Shown in pieces: positions 18,765-27,570 of a DNA stretch of 64,000 nt. The stretch's first letter is position 1; the number at the start of each line of letters is the position of its first letter. The notes under the pieces were generated by a model that saw nothing but the letters and a program-made list of their open reading frames with translations, was not told where the DNA came from and did not search any database. This stretch comes from Micrococcales bacterium. GTDB taxonomy: Bacteria > Actinomycetota > Actinomycetes > Actinomycetales > Microbacteriaceae. Both the position numbers and the translations under genes were made by a program. Location: NCBI GenBank assembly GCA_017306245.1, contig JAFKIY010000002.1, positions 62,001 to 126,000 of the forward strand, given 5' to 3'.

Positions 18765-19743
18765 GCGCACCGGGGTCGGTGTAGCATTCGACGGCAGTGA
18801 CCTTCCCGAACTCGTCACCGTCGAGCTGGAACGCTTCGGGCCGCTCGAGTTCAACGAGCAGGCGGGCGCCGCGGAAGTACGCGACATCCCGCACATCCGC
18901 GGTCAGGTCGATGATCCTGCGACCGGCGGCGCTCTTGCGCAGCACGCCGTTCTCCCAGGTGATCTTGTTCCACACCCGGAGCCACCCGAACCGGCCCCGG
19001 GGTTTCAGCGCTGCGATATCGAGGATGCCGTCGTCGAGCTCCGCCTCCGGCAGGAGCAGGATTCCGCCAGGCAGCGCGCCACAGTTCCCGATGATGAGCG
19101 TGTGGGCGTTCAACGAGCGATGCGCTGCATCGTCCAGTCGATAGCGCAGCCTCACCGGCTCGAGCTTCGGCAGCGCTCGCACTCCCGCGTCGACATACGC
19201 GAGCCAGCCGACTGCCTTCTTGAGTTTCGCATTCGTCTTGGCAATCATGCGGGCATCCAGACCGAGACCGGCCATGACCAGAAAGCCGTGGGTTTCCCGC
19301 GAGCCGTCCTCGCGGGAGATTTCCGCGATGCCAAGGTCGATCGCGCGGTCGCGCCCCGTGAAGGCGGTCGCCACCGCAGACTCCAGGTTCGTCACCGAGA
19401 GGTCCAGGTTGCGGACGAGCAGATTGCCGGTACCCGCGGGGATCAGCCCGAGCGGAACCCCGCTTCCACGCAGTGCCTCGGCGACGGCGCGCACCGTCCC
19501 GTCTCCGCCGGCGGCGAGAACGAGCGATGCTCCCTTCGCGAGCGCGTCGCGGGCCATGCCGGTACCGGCATCCGTCGTGCTGGTCTCAAGCCACTTCGTG
19601 CGCGCCCAGCGCGAATCCGCTTCGACCTTCCCGACAAGTCGACGCAACTTCCGCAGGTCCACCTTCGTCGGGTTGTACACGACGGCGGCGTGAGGCTTCC
19701 GCGTCGAATCCCGACCCGAACCCGTCACCCCTGTGCGCGCCAC
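18742..19743 (-). CDS. Diacylglycerol kinase-family lipid kinase
   Basis: A 333-residue protein of the DAGK catalytic-domain family. AVVYNPTK opens the ATP site, AAGGDGTVRAVAEAL near 77-91 is the family hallmark, and IPAGTGNLLVRN follows. C-terminal half: FLVMAGLGLDARM and ELDDGILDI. The enzyme phosphorylates a lipid (diacylglycerol or related) at the membrane. The GTG start is preceded by a TACGGT element six bases upstream. Convergent with the small membrane-protein gene and divergent from serS. Confidence 0.9.
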   Translation of the reverse strand: MARTGVTGSGRDSTRKPHAAVVYNPTKVDLRKLRRLVGKVEADSRWARTKWLETSTTDAGTGMARDALAKGASLVLAAGGDGTVRAVAEALRGSGVPLGLIPAGTGNLLVRNLDLSVTNLESAVATAFTGRDRAIDLGIAEISREDGSRETHGFLVMAGLGLDARMIAKTNAKLKKAVGWLAYVDAGVRALPKLEPVRLRYRLDDAAHRSLNAHTLIIGNCGALPGGILLLPEAELDDGILDIAALKPRGRFGWLRVWNKITWENGVLRKSAAGRRIIDLTADVRDVAYFRGARLLVELERPEAFQLDGDEFGKVTAVECYTDPGALIVRVSS

Positions 19744-19749
19744 GACTCA

Positions 19750-19755
19750 ACCGTA
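19750..19755 (-). promoter_or_regulatory. -10 element of a probable leaderless lipid-kinase promoter
   Basis: On the minus strand TACGGT is followed by exactly six bases and then the GTG start of the lipid kinase. No ribosome site fits between them. Confidence 0.4.
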
Positions 19756-19785
19756 CGTCACGGAACTGTTCAATAGACTGGGGAG

Positions 19786-21051
19786 GTGATTGACCCCCAG
19801 CTGCTGCGCGAAAACCCGGATGCCGTTCGGCGATCGCAAAGCGCTCGTGGCGATTCCGTCGAGCTCGTGGATGCGGCACTGGAGGCCGATCTTCGGCGTC
19901 GTTCCGCGCTCACCGAGTTCGAAAGTCTGCGGGCCCAACAGAACGCGTTCGGGAAGACAGTCGCCTCCGCCGCGAAGGAGGAGAAAGCGCACCTTGTCGC
20001 TCAGGCTCAGGAGCTTGCGGCGAAAGTCAAGGACGCCAACCAGGCGGTGACTGAGGCGGAGTCCGAGTTCGATCGCATCGTCGGTTCGATCGCCAACCCG
20101 ATCATCGACGGGGTTCCGGCGGGCGGCGAAGAAAATTTCACAACCTTGCGGGAAGTCGGCGAGAAGGCCGCCTTCGATTTTGAGCCGCGGGACCACGTCG
20201 AGCTCGGCGAGGCGCTGCGGGCCATCGATGTGACCCGGGGCGCGAAAGTTTCCGGCAGCCGGTTCTACTTCCTCACCGGCATTGGCGCGCGGCTGGAAAT
20301 CGCGCTCATGAACATGGCCCTCGACAAGGCGCTCGACGAGGGCTTCACCCCGCTCATCACCCCCACGCTCGTGCGGCCGGAGATCATGAAGGGCACCGGT
20401 TTCCTCGGCGAACACGCCGACGAGGTGTACTACCTTCCCGCTGACGACCTCTACCTCACCGGGACGAGCGAAGTGGCGCTCGCCGGTTTCCACTCCGACG
20501 AGATCCTCGACCTGAGCTCCGGGCCGCTGCGCTACGCCGGGTGGTCCACCTGCTACCGGCGGGAAGCGGGCTCGGCAGGCAAGGACAACCGCGGAATCCT
20601 GCGCGTGCACCAGTTCAACAAACTGGAGATGTTCAGTTACGTTCTGCCGGAGGATGCGCAAGTCGAGCACGACCGACTCGTCGGATTCCAGGAACAGATG
20701 CTGCAGGCCTGCGAGCTGAGCTACCGCGTGATCGATGTCGCCGCGGGAGACCTGGGAGCAAGCGCTGCGCGCAAATTCGATATCGAGGCCTGGGTGCCCA
20801 CGCAAGGCACCTACCGGGAGCTCACGAGCACGAGCAATTGCACGACCTATCAGGCGCGCCGGCTCGACATCCGGTACCGCACCGAGTCCGGCAAGACCGC
20901 GCCCGTGGCGACGCTGAACGGCACGCTGGCAACGACGCGCTGGCTTGTGGCGATTCTCGAAACTCACCAACAGAAGGATGGATCAGTGCGAATTCCCCAG
21001 GCTCTTCAGCCCTATCTGGGCGGTCTCGAAACTGCGGAACCGGTCAGTTAA
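19786..21051 (+). CDS. serS: Seryl-tRNA synthetase
   Basis: A 421-residue class II aminoacyl-tRNA synthetase that charges tRNA-Ser. It has the N-terminal tRNA-binding coiled-coil arm (about 1-105), motif 2 in [21 protein letters not shown], the Ser-specific [10 protein letters not shown], and motif 3 in [10 protein letters not shown] near the C-terminus. GTG 19786 is preceded by GGGGAG, and a TAGACT -10 lies at 19774-19779. The HAD gene follows immediately, and tRNA-Ser(UGA) lies 890 bases downstream. Confidence 0.97.
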   Translation: MIDPQLLRENPDAVRRSQSARGDSVELVDAALEADLRRRSALTEFESLRAQQNAFGKTVASAAKEEKAHLVAQAQELAAKVKDANQAVTEAESEFDRIVGSIANPIIDGVPAGGEENFTTLREVGEKAAFDFEPRDHVELGEALRAIDVTRGAKVSGSRFYFLTGIGARLEIALMNMALDKALDEGFTPLITPTLVRPEIMKGTGFLGEHADEVYYLPADDLYLTGTSEVALAGFHSDEILDLSSGPLRYAGWSTCYRREAGSAGKDNRGILRVHQFNKLEMFSYVLPEDAQVEHDRLVGFQEQMLQACELSYRVIDVAAGDLGASAARKFDIEAWVPTQGTYRELTSTSNCTTYQARRLDIRYRTESGKTAPVATLNGTLATTRWLVAILETHQQKDGSVRIPQALQPYLGGLETAEPVS

Positions 21052-21915
21052 TTGGCGACAGATACCACGAAACTTTCCTCAGACGACGTCTGGCTGGTTG
21101 CCCTCGACATTGACGGCACCGTCATTTACGAGGATGGAACGCTGACCGACGCCGTGCTCGACGCGGTGCAGAGCGCACGTGACGCCGGCCACATCGTGAC
21201 GCTCGCGACGGGTCGATCCTGGGAGATGACGCAACCGATTCTCGAGTCACTCGAGCTTTCGCCGGAGTACGTCGTGTGCGCGAACGGCGCGATCACGATG
21301 AAACGGGACCCGGAGTCGGAAGCCGGATACCGGCGCGACCTCGTCGAAACTTTCGATCCGGGACCCGTGCTCCGGAGGATCCGCAAGGGCCTGCCCAAGG
21401 GCCTTTTCCTCGTCGAGGACGCGAAAGGGCATCGACTCTACACCGAGGGAATGACGGAGTGGAACCTCACCAATGCCACCCAGGTGGAGTTCGACGACCT
21501 GATGGGCACCCCGGCCACGCGTGTCGTCGTCGTGTCGCCGGGGCAGGATCCGGACGATTTCCTGTCCCTCATCGAGGCGCTCGGCCTGCACCAGGTGAGC
21601 TACTACATCGGCTGGACCGCCTGGCTCGATATCGCCCCTGCCGGAGTGAACAAGGGAACCGCCATGGAGCGCGTTCGCGGCATCCATTCCATTCCGCGAG
21701 CGCGCGTGCTCGCGGTCGGCGATGGGCGCAACGACATTGAAATGTTCGAGTGGGCAGGTGCCGGCGGCAGGGCGGTCGCGATGGGCCAGGCACCCGACGA
21801 GGTGAAGGCTGTCGCCACGGAGGTGACGGATCCGGTGCTGGAGGACGGGCTCGTACCGGTCCTGGCCGCGCTGCCTGGAGCCGTCATCAGGGACCGGCCA
21901 ACCTCGGTCGGTTAG
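21052..21915 (+). CDS. HAD-superfamily hydrolase, Cof type
   Basis: A 287-residue phosphatase-like protein. Motif I is ALDIDGTVIYEDG with Asp19 and Asp21; LATGRSW is motif II; the lysine in VNKGTAM and AVGDGRNDIEMFEWAG form motifs III/IV. The large C2-type cap between 90 and 190 places it in the Cof/sugar-phosphatase group. The start is a TTG directly after the serS stop, with no convincing ribosome site, so translation may be coupled to serS. The substrate is unknown. Confidence 0.87.
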   Translation: MATDTTKLSSDDVWLVALDIDGTVIYEDGTLTDAVLDAVQSARDAGHIVTLATGRSWEMTQPILESLELSPEYVVCANGAITMKRDPESEAGYRRDLVETFDPGPVLRRIRKGLPKGLFLVEDAKGHRLYTEGMTEWNLTNATQVEFDDLMGTPATRVVVVSPGQDPDDFLSLIEALGLHQVSYYIGWTAWLDIAPAGVNKGTAMERVRGIHSIPRARVLAVGDGRNDIEMFEWAGAGGRAVAMGQAPDEVKAVATEVTDPVLEDGLVPVLAALPGAVIRDRPTSVG

Positions 21916-21940
21916 AATCTCAGCGGCGCGTGTCGCGTCG

Positions 21941-22025
21941 GGAGGGCTGTCCGAGCGGCCGATGGAGCCAGTCTTGAAAACTGGTGAGGTGAAAGCCTTC
22001 GTGGGTTCGAATCCCACGCCCTCCG
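21941..22025 (+). tRNA. tRNA-Ser (anticodon UGA)
   Basis: Cloverleaf: acceptor GGAGGGC pairs with GCCCTCC, the anticodon stem CCAGT/ACTGG encloses CTTGAAA with anticodon TGA, a long variable arm follows, and the T arm is GTGGG-TTCGAAT-CCCAC. The long variable arm and G73 discriminator fit serine. The 3' CCA is not encoded. A TAGAAT at 21913-21918 is a plausible -10. Confidence 0.97.
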
Positions 22026-22058
22026 CACACTGCACAGTCCACACACGGGGAGAAGCCA

Positions 22059-23294
22059 ATGAGCGAGAACACACCAGGCAGGAGAAGCTCCGCCGACCTG
22101 ACCGCCATCGCGCGGCATGGGCGCCTCCGCCGAAGCAAGCCGTGGCTCACCGCGATGAAGATTCTCGGCGCCGCGATGGCGGTCGTCCTGGTCAGCGGCG
22201 CGAGCGTGGCCGGTTACGCGGTGTGGAAGCTGGAAAGCACCATCAAGACGGTGACGATCGTGGGTGAAACTCAGGGTCCGCCGCCGGAGCTGGGCGCCTA
22301 CGAGGGCGGGTTCAACATCCTGCTCGTGGGCAGCGACCGGTGCGAGGATCCCAACGGCTGCAAGGATCGGGATACGGAACTCAACGACGTGACGATCCTG
22401 TTGCACGTTTCTCAGGACCAGTCCAACGCCGTGGCAGTCAGCTTCCCGCGCGACCTCGTCGTGCCCATTCCGTCCTGCCCGGACCCGAGCGGCGGAAGCT
22501 TCTACTCGATGTCCGCGCAGCCCATCAACGTGACGCTCTTCTACGGCGGGCTGCCGTGTACCGTTTTGACCGTCTCGAAACTGACCGGCCTGGATATCCA
22601 GTTCGCGGCTGAGGTCACGTTCTCCGGAGTGGCCAGGATTTCCAGTGCCATCGGCGGCGTGAAGGTGTGCGTGAACGGGCCGGTGACGGACAGCTACTCC
22701 GGCCTGAACCTGCCCGCCGCCGGCGAATACACCCTGGACGGCTGGGAGGCGCTCGCATTCCTGCGCACCCGCCACGGCGTCGGGGATGGAAGCGACCTGG
22801 GGCGCATCAGCAACCAGCAGGTGTTCATGTCGTCGCTCGTGCGCACCATGAAATCGGATGGCGTTCTGAATGATTTCGGAAAGCTCTACAACATCGCGAC
22901 GGTGGCCAGCGAGAACCTGACGGTGTCCAACAGCCTGAGAAACCTCAACACCATGGTGTCGATGGCGCAAGTGTTGAAGAAGCTGCCGCTGGAGCGGGTG
23001 ATGTTCGTGCAGTATCCGGGTGTCACCGGACAGGGCGGCGTCTATTCCGGAAAAGTTGCACCCGTGACCTCCGTTGCCAATGCGTTGTTCGACCGGATCA
23101 GGGCGGACCAGCCGTTCACCCTGGAGGCGGGAAACACCGGGGTTGGTTCCGTGGAGAATCCGAACAAGCCCACCGCCACGCCGGAACCCCAGGCTTCCGG
23201 TTCTCCTGAACCGTCACTCCCACCCGCAGCGCTTCTCCCGGGAGTTAAGGGTCAAAGCGCCGCCGACTACACCTGTTCGAACGCAAACAATTGA
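22059..23294 (+). CDS. LytR-CpsA-Psr (LCP) family protein
   Basis: A 411-residue cell-envelope ligase. One N-terminal membrane helix near 32-55 anchors an extracytoplasmic LCP domain with FNILLVGSDR, the Asp/Arg-rich DRDTELNDVTILLHV, SFPRDLVVPIP and FLRTRHGVGDGSDLGRISNQ, which carry the conserved arginines and aspartates of the pyrophosphate/lipid site. LCP proteins transfer undecaprenyl-linked glycopolymers onto peptidoglycan. The C-terminal tail is Pro/Ser-rich. The start follows a GGGGAGAAG ribosome site. Confidence 0.92.
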   Translation: MSENTPGRRSSADLTAIARHGRLRRSKPWLTAMKILGAAMAVVLVSGASVAGYAVWKLESTIKTVTIVGETQGPPPELGAYEGGFNILLVGSDRCEDPNGCKDRDTELNDVTILLHVSQDQSNAVAVSFPRDLVVPIPSCPDPSGGSFYSMSAQPINVTLFYGGLPCTVLTVSKLTGLDIQFAAEVTFSGVARISSAIGGVKVCVNGPVTDSYSGLNLPAAGEYTLDGWEALAFLRTRHGVGDGSDLGRISNQQVFMSSLVRTMKSDGVLNDFGKLYNIATVASENLTVSNSLRNLNTMVSMAQVLKKLPLERVMFVQYPGVTGQGGVYSGKVAPVTSVANALFDRIRADQPFTLEAGNTGVGSVENPNKPTATPEPQASGSPEPSLPPAALLPGVKGQSAADYTCSNANN

Positions 23295-23299
23295 CGTCG

Positions 23300-24040
23300 A
23301 TGGGTATCGAGGTCACCGAGCCGCAACCTGGCGTGCGTCTGCTGACCATCGACCGGCCGGGCACGAAGAATGCGCTCGACATCGAAGCGTATTCGGCGTT
23401 GACTTCCGGCTTGCGCGATGCGGACTCTGACGGGAGCGTGCACGCGATCATTGTCACCGGTGCCGGCGGCACATTCTCCAGCGGAAACGATCTCGAGGAC
23501 TTCCGCCGTTACAGCGACCCGACTCCCGCGCGTGATTTCCTGCGGACGCTCGTTCTCATCGGGACCCCGCTCATCGCCGCAGTGGAGGGTGCCGCAGTCG
23601 GGATCGGCGCCACCATGCTCCTGCACTGCGACCTCGTGGTTGCGGCTCGCTCGGCCACATTCCGCATGCCGTTCGTGCCGCTCGGCCTCACGCCGGAGGG
23701 CGGATCGACCCACCTCCTGCCCAAGGCTGCCGGAGCAAAACTCGCCGCAGAACTGCTCCTTTTCGGCGACGCGTTCGCGGCGGATGTCGCAGAGCGTGCG
23801 GGCATGGTCAATCGGGTGGTTCCCGACGGGGAGGCGCTCCCGAGTGCACTCCGGTTGGCCGAACGGCTCTGCGGGTTGCCGTCGGAGGCCCTGCGCGAGG
23901 CCCATAAGCTCCTGCACAGGGATCGGGACCAGTTGCTCGCCGTCATCGATGACGAGATCGCGGTGTTCCGGGAGCGGCTCGAATCCCCGGAGGCGCAGGC
24001 GATTCTGAACTCGATGGGTGGTTCAACGGACCGGGGCTGA
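23300..24040 (+). CDS. Enoyl-CoA hydratase/isomerase-family protein
   Basis: A 246-residue crotonase-fold protein. The oxyanion-hole regions are GGTFSSGNDLEDF and EGAAVGIGATMLLHCDLVVAA; PEGGSTHLLP carries a Glu at the usual catalytic region. The family acts on acyl-CoA thioesters (hydration, isomerisation). ATG 23300 is used; a TTG at 23291 overlapping the LCP stop would add three residues. No clear ribosome site precedes either. It is not next to other fatty-acid genes, so its pathway is unclear. Confidence 0.85.
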   Translation: MGIEVTEPQPGVRLLTIDRPGTKNALDIEAYSALTSGLRDADSDGSVHAIIVTGAGGTFSSGNDLEDFRRYSDPTPARDFLRTLVLIGTPLIAAVEGAAVGIGATMLLHCDLVVAARSATFRMPFVPLGLTPEGGSTHLLPKAAGAKLAAELLLFGDAFAADVAERAGMVNRVVPDGEALPSALRLAERLCGLPSEALREAHKLLHRDRDQLLAVIDDEIAVFRERLESPEAQAILNSMGGSTDRG

Positions 24041-24271
24041 TGGGCCTGGGCCGCGCACACACGCTTCGCAGGGGTTCATGAGAGAATAGGTGGAGCAAGT
24101 CTCGTACGACGTCATTGGCGCGCGTGACGCACCCCCGGAACCGGAACGATTTTCGCGATCCCGTGCCATCCAGTGAACCGCGTCGTCGTCCTCAACCGGT
24201 GCGGCACACCGCTGCACCACAGCGCCGGGTTGCAGACCTGGCCGCAACCTCAGATTAAGGAAGTGTGTTCA

Positions 24272-24793
24272 TTGCTTTTCGAAGTCGGAGAGACCGTCGT
24301 CTACCCACACCACGGAGCCGCCACCATTACGGCCGTCAAGAACCGCAAGGTGAAGGGGGAGAACAAGAAGTACGTCACACTGAACATCCACCAGTCTGAG
24401 CTCACGATCGAACTGCCGATCGAAAACGCCGACCTCGTCGGCGTGCGCGATGTCATCGACATGGCCGGCGTGGAAGCCGTTTACGACGTTCTGCGCGGTG
24501 ATGTCGAGGAGGAGACGGGCAACTGGTCCCGGCGCTTCAAGGCCAACACCGAGAAGATGGGCAGCGGCGATGTGCTGCGCATCGCCGAGGTCGTGCGCGA
24601 TCTGTGGCGCCGCGAGCAGGGCTCAGGTGTCTCGGCCGGCGAGAAGCGGATGCTGTTCAAGGCCCGGCAGTTTCTGGTATCCGAACTGGCCCTCGCCCTG
24701 AAGCTGGACGACGACGGCGCCACAGAGGCGCTCGATGCGGTGCTCGTCACGACGATTCCGGCCAAGGAGTCGGACGAGTCCGTCGCCGCTTAA
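24272..24793 (+). CDS. carD: CarD-family RNA polymerase-binding regulator
   Basis: About 173 residues. The N-terminal Tudor-like RNAP-interaction domain reads LFEVGETVVYPHHGAATI, followed by the helical DNA-binding domain containing GNWSRRFKANTEKM and WRREQGSGVSAGEKRML. CarD stabilises open promoter complexes, especially at rRNA promoters, and is usually essential in actinobacteria. TTG 24272 is chosen because AAGGAAG lies upstream and the protein then begins at the conserved LFEVG. The frame continues upstream to 24173 without domain support. Confidence 0.92.
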   Translation: MLFEVGETVVYPHHGAATITAVKNRKVKGENKKYVTLNIHQSELTIELPIENADLVGVRDVIDMAGVEAVYDVLRGDVEEETGNWSRRFKANTEKMGSGDVLRIAEVVRDLWRREQGSGVSAGEKRMLFKARQFLVSELALALKLDDDGATEALDAVLVTTIPAKESDESVAA

Positions 24794-24880
24794 GCCGCGA
24801 GCGGCTCGGCTCCGGCCGGTGCGGCACGGCGCCGCGCGCAGAACTGTGCCGCCGCACGGTCTGGAAGTGCACCGCGCTCC

Positions 24881-24894
24881 GTCACTATAGTGAC
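24881..24894. promoter_or_regulatory. Perfect 14-bp palindrome over a promoter -10 element
   Basis: GTCACTATAGTGAC is a perfect palindrome. It contains TATAGT at 24886-24891, a good -10 hexamer placed exactly six bases before the ATG of the GH5-like lipoprotein gene. The layout suggests a repressor operator over a leaderless promoter. The regulator is not identified. Confidence 0.5.
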
Positions 24895-24897
24895 GGC

Positions 24898-26565
24898 ATG
24901 TTGCGGCAAAGCGCGGGGATCGTTCTTCTCGCCGTTGCCGCGCTCCTGACGAGCGGATGCACCGCGAGCCCTGATCCTTCCCCCACGCCGACCGGTGGCG
25001 CTTCTGCGAGTCACCCCATCCAGATTGTCGATGGAGGTTTCGTGGATGTCCGCACCGGGAAGCCGTTCGCGGTGCGCGGCACCAATTACTTCACCATCGT
25101 GTCGGCGGGCGGCCGCTTGCAGGACCGCTTCTTCTCGCCGGCGGTGTTCGACGCTGACACCGTGGACGCGGATTTCCACAGGCTTGCCGAGCGCGGCTAC
25201 ACGACCGTGCGGCTGTTCCTCGACTCGTGTTCCGTGGGCCCGGACTGCATCTCCCGGGTCGGCGTGGACGGCCTCAATCCGGCGTACCTCGAATCGATCG
25301 CCGAAACGATGCGCATCGCCGAACGCACCGGAGTGTTTCTCCTCCTCACCTCGAATGACCTGCCGGATGGCGGCGAATACACCGGGATCGCGTACCGATC
25401 TGATCCTTCGGAATTCGAGGGGTATCGCAACAGCGTGTTCCTCACCGCCGCCGGTGCCGAGGCGGCCGCCGCCTATTGGGATGATCTGCTGACCGGCCTC
25501 GCCGCGCTGGACGCCCCGTTCGGGTCGGTGCTCGCGTGGTCGATCGTCAACGAAATGTGGGTGTTCAAGGAACAGCCGCCGCTCACCCTGCGAAGCGGCA
25601 CCCTCCGCGGCGCGGATGGCGGCAGTTACGACATGGCTGACGCGGGCCAGCGCCGTGGCCTGGTGCTCGCCGGGTTCTCCCACTATCTGGACTCCGTTGC
25701 CGCGGTCATCCGCAGCCACGACCCGGACGGGCTCGTCACATCCGGGTTCTTCGCACCCCAGTTCCCGAATCCGACCTCCACCGGAGGGGACTGGTATGTC
25801 GACACCGCACCGCTCCTGGGCACGGTCGACCTCGACTTTTTCGACTTCCACGCGTACCCAGGGGGAGACATCACCCTTGCGAAGCTGGCAGAAAATTTCG
25901 GCATGACCGCCACCCCGGACGTCCCCGTCGTGATGGGCGAGGCCGGTGCGTTCCTGCACGACTACCGCACCGTCGAGTCTGCGGCGCTCGCCCTCCAGCA
26001 CTGGGTCGCCCAGTCCTGCGAAGCGGGCTTCGACGGCTGGCTGCACTGGGGTTACCTCCGGGCGCCCGTCGCCATCGGGGATGCGACGTGGGGGCTCGTC
26101 GACGACGACGGGTACTTGCTCGATGTTCTCGCACCGGCCAACTGGCCGGATCCGTGCACTCCGACACTCGCAGACCCGGACATTGCGAGGTCCGGCACCG
26201 CGACCGCGTCCAACTCCCTGCCCGACGAGCCGCCCGCTGCCGCAATCGATGGGGATCCCGGCACCCAGTGGGGCTCTGGCGGCGACGCGCCCCAGTGGCT
26301 CGAGGTGCACTTTCCGGCTTCGACCGTCGGGCGAGTGCGGTTGAACGTGGCGCAGTATCCGGCGGGCCGAACGGTTCACGACGTGGCCGTGCGCACCGCG
26401 GCGGGAGGGTGGACCACGGTGGCCGTGGCCGACGGGGTTACCGCCGATGGCGATCTGGTCGACGTGTCTTTCACCCCGGTCGATAATGTGGTCGCCGTGC
26501 GCGTGACGACTACGGTAAGCCCGTCGTGGGTGTCGTGGCGCGCGGTGGAGGTGCTCGCGGAATAA
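24898..26565 (+). CDS. GH5-like cellulase-superfamily lipoprotein with C-terminal F5/8C-type domain
   Basis: A 555-residue exported protein. Lipobox LLTSGC (Cys20 or so) follows a hydrophobic signal. Residues 45-420 look like a GH5/GH2-type TIM barrel: FAVRGTNYF, the acid/base in SIVNEMW near 217, DFFDFHAYPGGD, and the nucleophile in VMGEAGAF near 347. Residues 425-555 resemble a discoidin/CBM32 sugar-binding domain (SGTATASNSLPDEPPAAAID, QWLEVHF). The frame is open far upstream, but the signal and promoter fix ATG 24898. It is probably an extracellular mannan/glucan-active enzyme; specificity is not visible. Confidence 0.85.
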   Translation: MLRQSAGIVLLAVAALLTSGCTASPDPSPTPTGGASASHPIQIVDGGFVDVRTGKPFAVRGTNYFTIVSAGGRLQDRFFSPAVFDADTVDADFHRLAERGYTTVRLFLDSCSVGPDCISRVGVDGLNPAYLESIAETMRIAERTGVFLLLTSNDLPDGGEYTGIAYRSDPSEFEGYRNSVFLTAAGAEAAAAYWDDLLTGLAALDAPFGSVLAWSIVNEMWVFKEQPPLTLRSGTLRGADGGSYDMADAGQRRGLVLAGFSHYLDSVAAVIRSHDPDGLVTSGFFAPQFPNPTSTGGDWYVDTAPLLGTVDLDFFDFHAYPGGDITLAKLAENFGMTATPDVPVVMGEAGAFLHDYRTVESAALALQHWVAQSCEAGFDGWLHWGYLRAPVAIGDATWGLVDDDGYLLDVLAPANWPDPCTPTLADPDIARSGTATASNSLPDEPPAAAIDGDPGTQWGSGGDAPQWLEVHFPASTVGRVRLNVAQYPAGRTVHDVAVRTAAGGWTTVAVADGVTADGDLVDVSFTPVDNVVAVRVTTTVSPSWVSWRAVEVLAE

Positions 26566-26579
26566 GCGTCGCCCCGTGG

Positions 26580-27440
26580 TCAGGGGCGCAACTGATCGTT
26601 CGCGTACCGGCTCGGCGGGATCCCGTGGATGCTCGTGAACACGCGGGAAAAGTGGAGCGGGTCCGCGAATCCGACCTCCCGTGCGACCTCGTTCACGCGC
26701 AGCCCGCTGGTTCTAAGGAGAAGCGCAGCTTCCTGCATTCGATGCTGGCGCGACCAGCCCTGAACGGTCTGGCCGGTGTGCCGGGAGAAGGTGCGTTCCG
26801 CGGTGGAGGGGCTGCAGTCCCCGGCCCGCGCGATGTCAGCCACGGTCAGCGGCCGGTCCAGATTCGCGCGGATGTGGTCGATCATCCGTTGGAGAACGGG
26901 TGGAACGGCACGGGTTGTCTCGGCGGCGCCCCATCCGGCGCTTTCTTCCAGCAGGAGCACGGCGAGCGCGCGCATCGCGGGCTCGCTTACGCGCTCCGAG
27001 TGGAAACGCTCGACGCAGTAGGCGGCGAGGGCGATCACGCTGCGCCCCGACCCCGCCAGGCCCGACACGGTTTCCGGAGGTTCGGCCTCGGTCGGCCCGC
27101 GGCGCCACGGGGCGTCGAGCAGCGGGTCGCCGTGCTCGAATCCAACCCTGAACTCCACGGGGACGGTGCGCGGGTGATCCGGAATGATGTGAACGGTGCC
27201 GAGGTGGAACGGGGTGCGCGGGTCCGGACGATACTCGACGTCGTGGTTCCAGGGGAGCCGCAGCACTGTCGCGGCGGTCATCTCGAACGTCTCGCCGCGA
27301 CTCGTGATGGTGCCGGAACCGCTCACCACCCAGAGGATCGACACGCTTGCGACGAGGGCATGCCGGATGCGTTCATCGGGGCGGAACCGATACCAGTTCG
27401 CGCCCACCACGACCGGGTCGGAGGTGATTGTGGTATCCAT
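26580..27440 (-). CDS. AraC-family transcriptional regulator
   Basis: A 286-residue regulator with an N-terminal cupin-like sensing domain (residues to about 170) and a C-terminal double helix-turn-helix: RPLTVADIARAGDCSPSTAERTF and the second motif LRVNEVAREVGFADPLHFSRVF, ending in GIPPSRYAND. ATG 27440 is used, supported by a well-formed promoter six bases upstream; the open frame to 27524 is not needed. It is divergent from the P450 gene and convergent with the GH5-like gene. Control of one of these is possible but unproven. Confidence 0.88.
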   Translation of the reverse strand: MDTTITSDPVVVGANWYRFRPDERIRHALVASVSILWVVSGSGTITSRGETFEMTAATVLRLPWNHDVEYRPDPRTPFHLGTVHIIPDHPRTVPVEFRVGFEHGDPLLDAPWRRGPTEAEPPETVSGLAGSGRSVIALAAYCVERFHSERVSEPAMRALAVLLLEESAGWGAAETTRAVPPVLQRMIDHIRANLDRPLTVADIARAGDCSPSTAERTFSRHTGQTVQGWSRQHRMQEAALLLRTSGLRVNEVAREVGFADPLHFSRVFTSIHGIPPSRYANDQLRP

Positions 27441-27446
27441 GTGTTC

Positions 27447-27475
27447 ACCGTACAAGGGTTCGAGAAGCATGTCAG
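27447..27475 (-). promoter_or_regulatory. Leaderless promoter of the AraC-family gene
   Basis: On the minus strand CTGACA (27475-27470) and TACGGT (27452-27447) are separated by 17 bases, and the -10 is followed by six bases and then the ATG. This is the clearest sigma-70-type leaderless promoter in the window. Confidence 0.6.
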
Positions 27476-27570
27476 CCTGATGAGGTGTTGCGCCAAATAT
27501 CCATGTACTGCGCGTTGGGACCATTGCCGCCTACGCTCGCGCACCGTTAGGTTGGGTGCAACCCGAAAGG

